Position numbers and translations under genes: made by a program. From Bacteroidales bacterium (GTDB lineage Bacteria; Bacteroidota; Bacteroidia; Bacteroidales; UBA932), in NCBI GenBank assembly GCA_017617495.1, contig JAFZWD010000049.1, positions 1-38,440 on the forward strand: a stretch of DNA of 38,440 nt. The letters are read 5' to 3'. Positions 26,319-33,681 of this stretch are shown one piece after another (within the stretch, counting starts at the first letter, position 1; each line of letters begins with the position of its first letter). A model generated the notes under the pieces. That model had not been told where the DNA came from, ran no database searches, and saw only the letters and a list, made by a program, of their open reading frames with translations.

Positions 26319-27072
26319 ATACCAACATTTTATCGCGGTTAATATTTGCTTGTGCGAAAGGTTTAACAGAACCGTTTGCTACCAAATCGACTTTTCGGCC
26401 AAGCAATTCTTGCAGATTATTTATCATCCCGGCATACCTCAACCCTATAGGCACGGACAAGTCCAGGTCCACAAGAATATCTATATCACTGTCTTTTCTT
26501 TCCTCCATACGCGAGAACGAACCAAACAGCCACGCCCTCTCCACCGGCTCATTGACGAAAAAGTCTTGAATAGTATGAACAATGTCCACCCGTTCCCGGT
26601 TAATTCGCCCGATCCTGTTACTTATCTCTTCTTTCTTACCCTTTCTGGCTGCGTATCTGAGTAGACGCGAAGTGTTAACCGAATACAATTCAAAAGCCTT
26701 TTGGAATTCCTTTTGAATCTCGGAATCCGTCATGGCTGCGTATTCTTTATCCGCCTCGTGGTCGACCAGAATCTTCTCAAGTTCCGGCACAGATACTCCC
26801 TCCTTGACAGCAAGTGGGGATTCACTGATAATAGGTTTAACAAGAATAAAGTCGTGCAAATCTTCGACCATAGCATATGCATTCTTTATCAATGCGACAT
26901 CCGGGAACTTTGACTTCAACAATGTACGCACCTCATCACACGAGCTCCTTGGGACCTCAACCACGAGATTGCGCCCGGTGTCAGTAATACAATGGTTCAT
27001 ACCAACGCAGCCATCGAGCAGCACATTCTCAACAGCCAGCATCTTAGGCGATATAATACTTCTATAATCCAT
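26305..27072 (-). CDS. mntA: MNT-type antitoxin with an N-terminal AbiEi-like/DUF6577-like domain
   Basis: A 255-residue protein. Residues 155-255 are a minimal nucleotidyltransferase with the exact signature GS-x10-D-x-D (G184-S185, D196, D198; ERAWLFGSFSRMEERKDSD). Stand-alone MntA antitoxins are about 100-140 residues. The extra residues 1-150 (SIISPKMLAVENVLLDG, LVKPIISESPLAVKEGVSVP, LEKILVD, LLRYAARKGKKEEI) resemble, from memory, the C-terminal part of DUF6577/AbiEi-like antitoxins, without their usual N-terminal DNA-binding helix-turn-helix. MNT partner role with HepT is well supported; the N-terminal assignment is inference. Own promoter at 27085-27115. Confidence 0.85.
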   Translation of the reverse strand: MDYRSIISPKMLAVENVLLDGCVGMNHCITDTGRNLVVEVPRSSCDEVRTLLKSKFPDVALIKNAYAMVEDLHDFILVKPIISESPLAVKEGVSVPELEKILVDHEADKEYAAMTDSEIQKEFQKAFELYSVNTSRLLRYAARKGKKEEISNRIGRINRERVDIVHTIQDFFVNEPVERAWLFGSFSRMEERKDSDIDILVDLDLSVPIGLRYAGMINNLQELLGRKVDLVANGSVKPFAQANINRDKMLVYERA

Positions 27073-27084
27073 ATTCTACAATCG

Positions 27085-27115
27085 CAAATATACACCATTT
27101 CGGCAATATCCCAAA
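27085..27115 (-). promoter_or_regulatory. Promoter of the MNT/HepT operon
   Basis: TATATTTG at 27092-27085 and TTTG at 27115-27112 on the minus strand, exactly 19 nt apart. Start of transcription about 5-10 nt before the ATG at 27072. Confidence 0.7.
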
Positions 27116-27141
27116 GAAATTGCCAAAAATATATCAGTGTC

Positions 27142-27174
27142 TTTGAGAGTTTATACTAGAAATAATTACCTTTG
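27142..27174 (+). promoter_or_regulatory. Nitroreductase promoter, leaderless arrangement
   Basis: TTTG at 27142-27145 and TACCTTTG at 27167-27174, 21 nt apart, with the ATG only 4 nt after the -7 box. Confidence 0.65.
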
Positions 27175-27178
27175 CAGT

Positions 27179-27709
27179 ATGGATAACATTGTTTTGCAGG
27201 CGCTACGCGCTCGTAGAAGTATAAGGAAGTATAAACCCGAGCAGATAAGCAACGAGGAACTGAAGGCAGTGCTGGAGGCAGGTACATGGGCGCCGACGGG
27301 CAAGGGGTTGCAGGATCCCTGGATTGTGGCGGTGCAGGACGAGGCCTTGAGGGCCCGGATTTCCAGGATGAATGCAGAGATTCTCGGCAAGGATGTCGAC
27401 CCGTTCTATGGCGCGCCGACCTTCGTGCTGGTGTTCGGCTCCGACCCTGAGGTCTGGAAGAATTCGGTTCCCGACGGCAGCCTGGTGCTGGGCAACATGA
27501 TGCTTGCCGCCCACGCCATAGGGCTCGGCTCGTGCTGGATCAACCGCGAGCGCGAGATGTTCGCCACCCCGGAGGGCAAAGCCCTGATGAAAGAACTCGG
27601 CCTGCCCGAGGGCCTCATCGGCATCGGCGCCCTCGCCCTGGGCTACCCCGACGGCCCCGCCCGCGAGCCCAAACCCCGCAAGGCGGATTACTACCGCATC
27701 ATTAAGTAG
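27179..27709 (+). CDS. Nitroreductase family protein
   Basis: An FMN-dependent oxidoreductase of 176 residues using NAD(P)H. It shows the N-terminal FMN-binding RRSIRKYKPEQIS, the AGTWAPTGKGLQDPW block, LGNMMLAAHAIGLGSCWI and a C-terminal ALALGYPDG. An earlier in-frame ATG at 27137 lies upstream of the promoter and is excluded. The physiological substrate cannot be told. The gene ends about 80 nt before tRNA-Gln. Confidence 0.93.
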   Translation: MDNIVLQALRARRSIRKYKPEQISNEELKAVLEAGTWAPTGKGLQDPWIVAVQDEALRARISRMNAEILGKDVDPFYGAPTFVLVFGSDPEVWKNSVPDGSLVLGNMMLAAHAIGLGSCWINREREMFATPEGKALMKELGLPEGLIGIGALALGYPDGPAREPKPRKADYYRIIK

Positions 27710-27725
27710 ATTCACATTTTTTTGC

Positions 27726-27733
27726 TACCTTTG
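27726..27733 (+). promoter_or_regulatory. -7 box of the tRNA-Gln promoter
   Basis: TACCTTTG, 58 nt upstream of the tRNA, with no clear TTTG box at the expected place. A family I repeat lies between this box and the tRNA, so it would be in the primary transcript. Confidence 0.5.
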
Positions 27734-27750
27734 CACCGCAAAAATCGGTG

Positions 27751-27778
27751 GAGATGCCCGATCAGGTCGGGCATGACG
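27751..27778 (-). repeat. Family I palindromic repeat (second hairpin) in the tRNA-Gln leader
   Basis: Arms atgcccga/tcgggcat (27754-27761 and 27767-27774), loop of 5. Read on the minus strand, 28 consecutive bases are identical to the second hairpin of the copy in the methyltransferase gene (33255-33282). Confidence 0.85.
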
Positions 27779-27791
27779 AGAAAGGCAATTT

Positions 27792-27862
27792 TGAGGTATG
27801 GTGTAATGGTAGCACTACAGATTTTGGTTCTGTCTGCCCAGGTTCGAATCCTGGTACCTCAA
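27792..27862 (+). tRNA. tRNA-Gln, anticodon TTG
   Basis: A 71-nt cloverleaf: acceptor TGAGGTA/TACCTCA, D-arm GTG/CAC, anticodon stem ACAGA/TCTGT with loop TTTTGGT (anticodon TTG), T-arm CCAGG-TTCGAAT-CCTGG, discriminator A. CCA is not encoded. Confidence 0.95.
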
Positions 27863-27863
27863 C

Positions 27864-27893
27864 AAAAAAGACCACGTCGCCGTGGTCTTTTTT
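27864..27893. terminator. Bidirectional terminator between tRNA-Gln and infB
   Basis: A 13-bp stem AAAAAAGACCACG / CGTGGTCTTTTTT with loop TCGC. The A-run and T-run make it a terminator on both strands, serving tRNA-Gln (plus) and infB (minus, stop at 27897). Confidence 0.9.
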
Positions 27894-27896
27894 CGT

Positions 27897-30626
27897 TTAT
27901 AAGGTGCGTTTGATTTCTACAATCTTGTAGGCCTCTATCGTATCGCCTTCCTTGATGTCGTTGTATCCGGCGATGCTCATGCCGCACTCCTTGCCGGCTG
28001 CAACCTCGCTGACGTTGTCCTTGCCGATGCGCAGCGATCCGAGCTCGCCCTCGTACACCACGATGCCGTCGCGGATGAGGCGCACCTTGGCTTTGGGCAC
28101 CATCTTGCCCTCGCGCATGATACAACCGGCGATTGTGCCGACCTTGCTGATGTGGAAGCACTGCTTGACCTCGGCGGTAGCGATGACCTCCTCCTTCTTT
28201 TCGGGCTCGAGCATACCCTCGATACCGTCCTTGACCTCGTTGATGGCATCGTAGATGACCGAGTAGAGGCGGATTTCGATGCCTTCCTTCTCAGCCGACT
28301 TGCGGGCGTCCACCGAAGGACGCACGTTGAAGCCGATGATGACTGCGTCGGATGCCTCGGCCAGCAGGATATCGCTCTCGGAGATGGCTCCCACGGCCTT
28401 GTGAATCACGTTCACTCGCACCTGCTCGGTGCTGAGTTTGATGAGGGAGTCGGAAAGTGCCTCCACGGAGCCGTCCACGTCGGCCTTGACGATGATATTG
28501 AGTTCCTTGAAGTTGCCGATGCTGATGCGGCGGCCGATCTCTTCGAGGGTCATGTGCTTCTGCGTCTTGATGCCCTGGATGCGGATGAGCTGTTCCCGCT
28601 TCGCGGCGATGTTCTTGGCCTCCCTTTCGTCGGCCATGACGTTAAACTTTTCGCCGGCGGCGGGAGCTCCGTTGAGTCCGAGGATGCTCACAGGCGTGGA
28701 AGGACCTGCCTCGGTAACCTTCTGGCCGCGCTCGTTGAACATGCTCTTGACGCGTCCGTAGAAGCTTCCGGTGAGGATTACGTCGCCCGGATGGAGGGTT
28801 CCGTTCTGCACCAGAATGGTGGCAAGATAGCCACGGCCCTTATCCAGCGAAGACTCGATGACCGCACCGCTCGCAAGCTTCTTGGGATTGGCCTTGAGGT
28901 CGAGCATATCGGCCTCGAGGAGCACCTTTTCGAGAAGTTTTTCAACATTCAGGCCCTTCTTGGCCGAAATTTCCTGACACTGGTATTTACCGCCCCAGTT
29001 TTCGGTGAGGATGTTCATCTGCGAAAGCTGCTGGTAGATGCGGTCGGGCAGTGCGCCGGGCTTATCTATCTTGTTGATAGCAAACACCATAGGCACGCCT
29101 GCTGCCTGCGCATGGTTGATGGCCTCGACGGTCTGCGGCATCACGGCGTCGTCCGCCGCGATTATGATGATGGCGAGGTCGGTCATCTGCGCACCGCGGG
29201 CACGCATGGCGGTAAATGCCTCGTGACCCGGGGTGTCGAGGAAGGTGATGCGGCGGCCGTCTTCCAACTGCACGTTGTACGCGCCGATATGCTGGGTGAT
29301 ACCGCCGGCTTCGCCTGCGATGACGTTGGTCTTGCGGATATAGTCCAGGAGCGAAGTCTTACCATGGTCGACGTGACCCATGACGGTGATGACAGGGGGA
29401 CGGGGCTGGAGATCTTCGGGCTTGTCTGCCTCCTCGTTGGAAGCGATTTCCTCGCTGATTTCGGCACCCACGAACTCTATCTTGTAACCGAATTCCTCGG
29501 CCACCAGCACGAGGGCCTCGGCGTCGAGCCTCTGGTTGATGGAAACCATCAGGCCCAGGCTCATGCAAGCCGCGATGACGTTGTTCACCGGGGTGTTGTT
29601 CATGAGGGTGGCGAGGTCGTTGACGGTCACGAACTCGGTGACTTTCAGCACCTTGCTGCCTGCTGCCGCCTGCTCAAGCTCTTCCTGGGTACGCTGCGCC
29701 GCGAGTTCACGCTTTTCCTTACGGTACTTGGCTCCGAAGTTATTCTTCTTGCCTTCGTTCATCTTGGCGTAGGTTTCCTTCACCTGCTTCTGGATCTCCT
29801 TCTGCATCTCCTCGATTTCGGCCTCGGTCATTGCAGGCTTGAAACGCTCGCCGCGCTTGCGCTTACCGGTGCCCGGAGCGGGCTGCTGGGCCTGCTTGGC
29901 CTTCTTGGAGCTCTTCTCGATGCTGGCTCCCGCCTTGGCCACATCCACCTTCTGGCTGCCCTTGGTGATGCGTTCGCGCTTCTTGGGCTTCTTGTCGAAC
30001 TGCGAAAGGTCGATTTTGCCGAGGACCTTCAGGCTGCTTTCCGCCGGCTGCTCAGGCTGAGGCGCAGCAACGGGTTCGGGTTCTGCCTGCACGGCTTCGG
30101 GTTCGGCCTTTTCGGGCTCGGGTTCGGATTTTTCCGGCTCCTTGGCGGGCTCGGCTTCGGCCTTCGGCTCCGCCTTCGCAGGCTTCTCGGCCTCGGGCTT
30201 CGGCTCGGGCTTCGGCTTCTCCTCCTTTACGGGAGCGGGCTTCTCCGGCTCCGGTTTGGGCTCGGACTTAGGCTCGGGTTTGGGCTCGGGTGCCGGCTCC
30301 GGCTTGGGCTCGGACTTCGCGGGACGCGAGGAAAGCGTATTGCTCCTGATGATGATGGCGCTCTCGGGTTCCTCGTCCTCGGCCTCTTCCTTGTGCTTGC
30401 CGGATTTCTCGAGGATGTCGGACATCTTTATCGCACGGTCCTCAGCCTCCTTAGCGGCCTTGAGGTCCGCTCCGAACTGCTTTTCGAGTGCGGGAAGGAA
30501 TTCGTCCGACACCTTCTCGTTGGGGTTTTCTTCGATACTGGCGCCCTGGGAGTTGAGGAACTCCACAAGGTCCTGCAGTCCGATATTGAACTGCTTCATT
30601 AATTTATTCAGCCTGATTTCTGCCAT
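27897..30626 (-). CDS. infB: Translation initiation factor IF-2
   Basis: GTPase that brings fMet-tRNA to the ribosome. The 909-residue protein starts with an IF2 N-terminal domain ([24 protein letters not shown]). A long low-complexity linker of Pro, Glu, Lys and Ala follows (about residues 100-200, [14 protein letters not shown] repeats). The conserved G domain has [14 protein letters not shown] (G1), DTPGHEAF (G3) and NKIDKPGA (G4). Domains II to IV complete the protein, with a typical end ([17 protein letters not shown]). Stop at 27897 is 3 nt from the bidirectional terminator. It lies 15 nt after nusA, as in the conserved nusA-infB pair. Confidence 0.98.
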   Translation of the reverse strand: MAEIRLNKLMKQFNIGLQDLVEFLNSQGASIEENPNEKVSDEFLPALEKQFGADLKAAKEAEDRAIKMSDILEKSGKHKEEAEDEEPESAIIIRSNTLSSRPAKSEPKPEPAPEPKPEPKSEPKPEPEKPAPVKEEKPKPEPKPEAEKPAKAEPKAEAEPAKEPEKSEPEPEKAEPEAVQAEPEPVAAPQPEQPAESSLKVLGKIDLSQFDKKPKKRERITKGSQKVDVAKAGASIEKSSKKAKQAQQPAPGTGKRKRGERFKPAMTEAEIEEMQKEIQKQVKETYAKMNEGKKNNFGAKYRKEKRELAAQRTQEELEQAAAGSKVLKVTEFVTVNDLATLMNNTPVNNVIAACMSLGLMVSINQRLDAEALVLVAEEFGYKIEFVGAEISEEIASNEEADKPEDLQPRPPVITVMGHVDHGKTSLLDYIRKTNVIAGEAGGITQHIGAYNVQLEDGRRITFLDTPGHEAFTAMRARGAQMTDLAIIIIAADDAVMPQTVEAINHAQAAGVPMVFAINKIDKPGALPDRIYQQLSQMNILTENWGGKYQCQEISAKKGLNVEKLLEKVLLEADMLDLKANPKKLASGAVIESSLDKGRGYLATILVQNGTLHPGDVILTGSFYGRVKSMFNERGQKVTEAGPSTPVSILGLNGAPAAGEKFNVMADEREAKNIAAKREQLIRIQGIKTQKHMTLEEIGRRISIGNFKELNIIVKADVDGSVEALSDSLIKLSTEQVRVNVIHKAVGAISESDILLAEASDAVIIGFNVRPSVDARKSAEKEGIEIRLYSVIYDAINEVKDGIEGMLEPEKKEEVIATAEVKQCFHISKVGTIAGCIMREGKMVPKAKVRLIRDGIVVYEGELGSLRIGKDNVSEVAAGKECGMSIAGYNDIKEGDTIEAYKIVEIKRTL

Positions 30627-30641
30627 TGTCTGCCTGGGTTT

Positions 30642-31931
30642 TTAGTCTTCGAATTCCGCTGCAAGGATGGAACGTACTTCTTCCACGGTCTCGATGTCGA
30701 GGTCAGCCCTCTTGGCGAGGTCTTCGGGATCTATAGCGAGAACGCTCTTTGCGGTGTCGCAACCAATCTTCTTGAGGTTGTCGATGACCCACTGGTCGAT
30801 GGTGCGGCCATATTCGGGATCGGTGAACTCGTCGAGTGCCACATCGTCCTCTTCCTGGATGCTGCCACCCTTCGGGAGTTCGCGCCAGACCTCGATTTCG
30901 CGTCCGATGAGCTGGCCTGCGAGCTGCACGTTGCAACCGCCGTGGCCGATACCCTTCTGCACCTCGTCGGCGGGCATGTACACCTTCACCTTGTCCTCGG
31001 GAGTCTCGCCCATGTCGATGCTGGACACGTGTGCGGGAGTAAGGGCCCTCTGGATGAGGAGCTTGGGATTCGAGGTCCAGGGAAGGACGTCGATGTTCTC
31101 GTTATGAAGCTCACGCACGATGCCGATGATGCGTCCGCCCTTCACGCCGATGCAGGCCCCTATCGGGTCGATGCGCTCGTCGTAGGACTCAACGGCCACC
31201 TTAGCACGCTCGCCGGGGATGCGGACCACCTTCTTGACGGTGATGAGGCCGTCGGCGATCTCGGGCACTTCCATCTCGAAGAGCTTCTCGAGGAACTCGG
31301 GAGACGTACGGCTGAGGGTGATGTAAGGAGTGGTATTGTTGCGCATCTCCACGCTCTTGATGATTGCGCGGACGGTGTCGTTTTTCTTGAAGTGCTCGCC
31401 GGGAATCTGCTCCTCCTTGGGGATATGGAGCTCGTTGCCGTCCTCGTCGAGAACGAGAGCCTCGCGCGACCAGGTCTGGTAGACTTCGCCTGCGAAGATG
31501 TCGCCCACCTTCTCGGAGTACTTCTTGAACACATTGGCCTTCTCGATGTCCATGATGCGGCCCTGCAGGTTCTGGCGGATGTTCAGGATGCCGCGGCGTC
31601 CGAATGCGGAAAGCTCGAGCTTCTTGGTGTAGATGTCGCCGAGTTCGTAATCGTCGTCGCCGCTGTCGGCCTTGACCTGCTCGAGAGTCATCTGGGCGTA
31701 GGGGACCTCTACCTCTTCCACGATCTCGAAGTTCTGGTAGATTTCGCAGGTACCCTTGTCCACGTTCACGATGACGTCGAAGTTGTCGGAGCTGCCGTAG
31801 GTCTTGGCAATCTGGGTAAGGAAAACATCCTTGAGCACACCCATCATAACCGGGCGGTCGATGTTCTTTTCTTCCTTAAAGTCCTTGAAAGCGTCAATCA
31901 AGGTTACTTTTTCTTCTTTTTTCTTTTCCAT
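30642..31931 (-). CDS. nusA: Transcription elongation factor NusA
   Basis: Binds RNA polymerase and nascent RNA and affects pausing, termination and antitermination. The 429-residue protein has the N-terminal polymerase-binding domain (LIDAFKDFKEEKNIDRPVMM), an S1 domain (about 140-200), and two KH domains (SPEFLEKLFEMEVPEIADGLI, then GVKGGRIIGIVRELHNENIDVLPW). The C-terminal end is an acidic helical region with LAKRADLDIETVEEVRSIL. It has its own promoter right after rimP (32017-32048), with a leader of about 80 nt. Confidence 0.97.
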   Translation of the reverse strand: MEKKKEEKVTLIDAFKDFKEEKNIDRPVMMGVLKDVFLTQIAKTYGSSDNFDVIVNVDKGTCEIYQNFEIVEEVEVPYAQMTLEQVKADSGDDDYELGDIYTKKLELSAFGRRGILNIRQNLQGRIMDIEKANVFKKYSEKVGDIFAGEVYQTWSREALVLDEDGNELHIPKEEQIPGEHFKKNDTVRAIIKSVEMRNNTTPYITLSRTSPEFLEKLFEMEVPEIADGLITVKKVVRIPGERAKVAVESYDERIDPIGACIGVKGGRIIGIVRELHNENIDVLPWTSNPKLLIQRALTPAHVSSIDMGETPEDKVKVYMPADEVQKGIGHGGCNVQLAGQLIGREIEVWRELPKGGSIQEEDDVALDEFTDPEYGRTIDQWVIDNLKKIGCDTAKSVLAIDPEDLAKRADLDIETVEEVRSILAAEFED

Positions 31932-32016
31932 TTGGATTATATGATGTATTTGTTTTCTTGCTGCATATAAAACGAAAAATAGAAGCCCTGCGGCCTCTAT
32001 CTCTCATTCACCGGTG

Positions 32017-32048
32017 CAAAGATAATACTTTGTATTATATTTTCCAAA
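32017..32048 (-). promoter_or_regulatory. nusA promoter abutting the rimP stop codon
   Basis: TATCTTTG at 32024-32017 and TTTG at 32048-32045 on the minus strand, 20 nt apart. The TTTG box starts on the base after the rimP TAA. nusA-infB can therefore be transcribed apart from rimP. Confidence 0.7.
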
Positions 32049-32309
32049 TTATTCTCCAAGAAGCGAATCCGCCTCTTCGCCGCTGATTCCCTGCGACCCT
32101 ACGGTGAGGGCATAGTCCTCGATATCGCGGTCGTAAGCCGCCAGGATTGCCCTGTGCACGAACTCGCAGTCGTCCAGGTCCACAGGGCCGTCCGCCTTTG
32201 CAAGAATCACTTCGAAATTGTTGTCGTCGTCGCCCTTTACATCGACGATGCTGCATCCGCGCTCTGCCGCTGCGGCCTGTGCCACCTTAAGAATTTCAGC
32301 TGTTTCCAT
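32049..32309 (-). CDS. rimP: RimP-like ribosome maturation factor, N-terminal domain only
   Basis: An 86-residue protein upstream of nusA, the usual place of rimP, with the N-terminal alpha/beta domain recognisable: AAAERGCSIVDVKGDDDNNFEVILAKADGPVDLDDCEFVHRAI, then AAYDRDIEDYALTVGSQGIS. RimP proteins are normally about 150 residues with a C-terminal SH3-like domain, preceded by the G-L-x-x-P-F segment. Here the frame runs to a TAA only 10 residues after GIS, and the following DNA is promoter rather than a shifted C-terminal domain. So this is a genuine short form or a lost domain. Confidence 0.8.
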   Translation of the reverse strand: METAEILKVAQAAAAERGCSIVDVKGDDDNNFEVILAKADGPVDLDDCEFVHRAILAAYDRDIEDYALTVGSQGISGEEADSLLGE

Positions 32310-32313
32310 AGCG

Positions 32314-32342
32314 CAAAGATAAGTAAAAAAGCACTATCTTCG
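32314..32342. promoter_or_regulatory. Divergent promoters of rimP and the methyltransferase
   Basis: Minus: TATCTTTG at 32321-32314, 4 nt before the rimP ATG. Plus: TATCTTCG (one mismatch) at 32335-32342, 4 nt before the methyltransferase ATG at 32347. Both messages would be nearly leaderless; the whole divergent gap is 37 nt. Confidence 0.55.
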
Positions 32343-32346
32343 CCAT

Positions 32347-33654
32347 ATGGATCTGCAGGAGTTCATAGCGGAACACTTGAACGACGACCCCGCCTCCCTG
32401 GTGCTCCAGCGGCACCGCTGGCCCGGCATCGATGTGGCCCTTGCGGCCGAGGGCATCGCCGCAAAGCGCAAACTCCGGAGCAAAGTGCCCGAGTGGTATG
32501 CCGACGAGCGCCTGCTCTTCCCCTCCGCCCTCTCGGCCGAACAGTGCAGCAGCACCGTCACAGCCCGGCACAAGGCGCATCTGGCGCTGGAATTCGGAGG
32601 CACGCGCATAGCAGATCTTACCGGTGGCCTGGGGGTTGACGCCTGGCAGTTCGCCCTCGCCGGAGCGACCGTCCTTTACAACGAGATGAACCCCGCCCTG
32701 GCCGATGCCGCAAAGCGGAATTTCGACCTGCTCGGCTGCTCCGGGGTGAGCGTTTCCAACTGCGAAATCACCTCCGGGAACCTGGGCGCAATACTGGACG
32801 GTTTCCGGCCGGACCTGGTGTATCTCGATCCCGCCCGCAGGGGTTCCGGCGGCCGAAAAGTCTTCCGCCTGGAGGACTGCTCGCCCAATCTTCTTGAGAT
32901 TCAGGACATAGTGCTCGGCCGGGGCATCCGCCTCATGGCCAAGCTCTCCCCCATCGCCGATATCAGCCTGCTGGGCAGGACTTTACATAATCTTAAGGAG
33001 ATACACATAGTCGAGGCCTCCGGCGAGTGCAAGGAGCTGCTCGCCCTCTGCGAACCGGGTTTCGACGGGGAGTACACGGTCGTTGCGGAGATTGCCGGTC
33101 AAGGCGACGCTGTCGCCAGGCAGCCCTTCGGCTGCATTATTAGGGGCGCCGCCCCTAATGTACCCCGCCGGTGCCTTGCACCGGTTGAAATGCCTTTCGT
33201 TTTTTCTTTTCTTCCATCCGAGGAGAAGATTGCCGGTCAAGCCGGCAATGACACCGTCATGCCCGACCTGATCGGGCATCTCTTCGCCCCCGGCCCGGCG
33301 CTGATGAAAAGCGGCGCCTTCAAGCTCATCGCGCAACGCTTCGGCCTCCGCCCCCTGGGCCCTTCCGCGCATCTTTATCTGGTTCCCGAAAACGCCGGCA
33401 CAGGCGCCTTTGCTCCTTTTGGAAAACTATTTGAAATTCAGGAAGTTGCACCCCTCAGCAAAGCATCGCTCAAACGCTTTGCCGCCCTCTGGCCCGACGC
33501 CGAAATCACCGCCCGCGCCCTGCCTCTCTCCAGCGACGAACTCCGCCGCAAAATGGCCCTCCGCGGTGGCGGCAGCACTCACATCTTCGCCTTCGGCACC
33601 CCCGGCGGCAAATACCTCATCGCCGCCAAGATTCCTTCGCTTCGCTCGGATTGA
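32347..33654 (+). CDS. Class I SAM-dependent methyltransferase with THUMP-like domain, carrying several repeat insertions
   Basis: A 435-residue protein. The Rossmann core has IADLTGGLGVDAWQFALAG (SAM-binding), YNEMNPALADAAKRN (acidic loop) and LVYLDPARRGSGGRK (DPPY-like catalytic motif), so it is probably an RNA or protein methyltransferase. The C-terminal part (PALMKSGAFKLIAQRFGL, SAHLYL) matches the THUMP-like domain. Between them, about residues 248-312, the coding sequence is built from palindromic repeats (33091-33282). The last codons (KIPSLRSD) and the stop fall inside another repeat (33629-33657). The target is unknown, and whether the insertions leave it active is untested. Confidence 0.88.
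   Translation: MDLQEFIAEHLNDDPASLVLQRHRWPGIDVALAAEGIAAKRKLRSKVPEWYADERLLFPSALSAEQCSSTVTARHKAHLALEFGGTRIADLTGGLGVDAWQFALAGATVLYNEMNPALADAAKRNFDLLGCSGVSVSNCEITSGNLGAILDGFRPDLVYLDPARRGSGGRKVFRLEDCSPNLLEIQDIVLGRGIRLMAKLSPIADISLLGRTLHNLKEIHIVEASGECKELLALCEPGFDGEYTVVAEIAGQGDAVARQPFGCIIRGAAPNVPRRCLAPVEMPFVFSFLPSEEKIAGQAGNDTVMPDLIGHLFAPGPALMKSGAFKLIAQRFGLRPLGPSAHLYLVPENAGTGAFAPFGKLFEIQEVAPLSKASLKRFAALWPDAEITARALPLSSDELRRKMALRGGGSTHIFAFGTPGGKYLIAAKIPSLRSD
33091..33184 (+). repeat. Chain of palindromes, including family II, inside the methyltransferase gene
   Basis: In order: a family I left arm attgccgg (33091-33098) without its partner; ggcgac/gtcgcc (33103-33108, 33112-33117); gcagcc/ggctgc (33120-33125, 33130-33135); attaggggc/gcccctaat (33139-33147, 33151-33159); ccggtgc/gcaccgg (33168-33174, 33178-33184). 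The last two form a family II element, 43 of 45 bases identical (reverse strand) to 38021-38065. Confidence 0.85.
33229..33282 (+). repeat. Full two-hairpin family I repeat inside the methyltransferase gene
   Basis: Hairpin 1 attgccgg/ccggcaat (33229-33236, 33242-33249), spacer gacaccgtc, hairpin 2 atgcccga/tcgggcat (33259-33266, 33272-33279), then ctc. Read in frame as I-A-G-Q-A-G-N-D-T-V-M-P-D-L-I-G-H-L. The cleanest complete copy in the window. Confidence 0.88.
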
Positions 33655-33657
33655 CAG
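33629..33657 (+). repeat. Family III dispersed repeat at the 3' end of the methyltransferase gene
   Basis: On the minus strand it contains tccgagcgaagcgaaggaat preceded by tgtcaa. I recall a near-identical dispersed element with tgtcattccgagcgaagcg in many Bacteroidota genomes. It supplies the last codons and the TGA stop. Only one clear copy in this window. Confidence 0.55.
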
Positions 33658-33667
33658 TAAATATTGC

Positions 33668-33675
33668 TATATTTG
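33668..33675 (+). promoter_or_regulatory. -7 box before the DUF4199 gene
   Basis: TATATTTG, ending 6 nt before the ATG at 33682; no convincing TTTG box upstream. Likely start for the DUF4199-GT2-SIMPL run. Confidence 0.5.
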
Positions 33676-33681
33676 TGAACT

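Noticed and set aside
30040-30330. Imperfect tandem repeat in infB (Glu-Pro-Lys codons)
   Set aside because: Such charged linkers are usual in IF-2 between the N-terminal domain and the G domain.
28152-30602. Open frame of about 816 codons on the plus strand opposite infB
   Set aside because: It is the antisense of a clear infB gene in GC-rich DNA; the translation is a shadow rich in Leu, Gly and Val, with no domain.
33091-33282. CRISPR array
   Set aside because: The repeats are different hairpins with no regular spacer length and no cas genes nearby.
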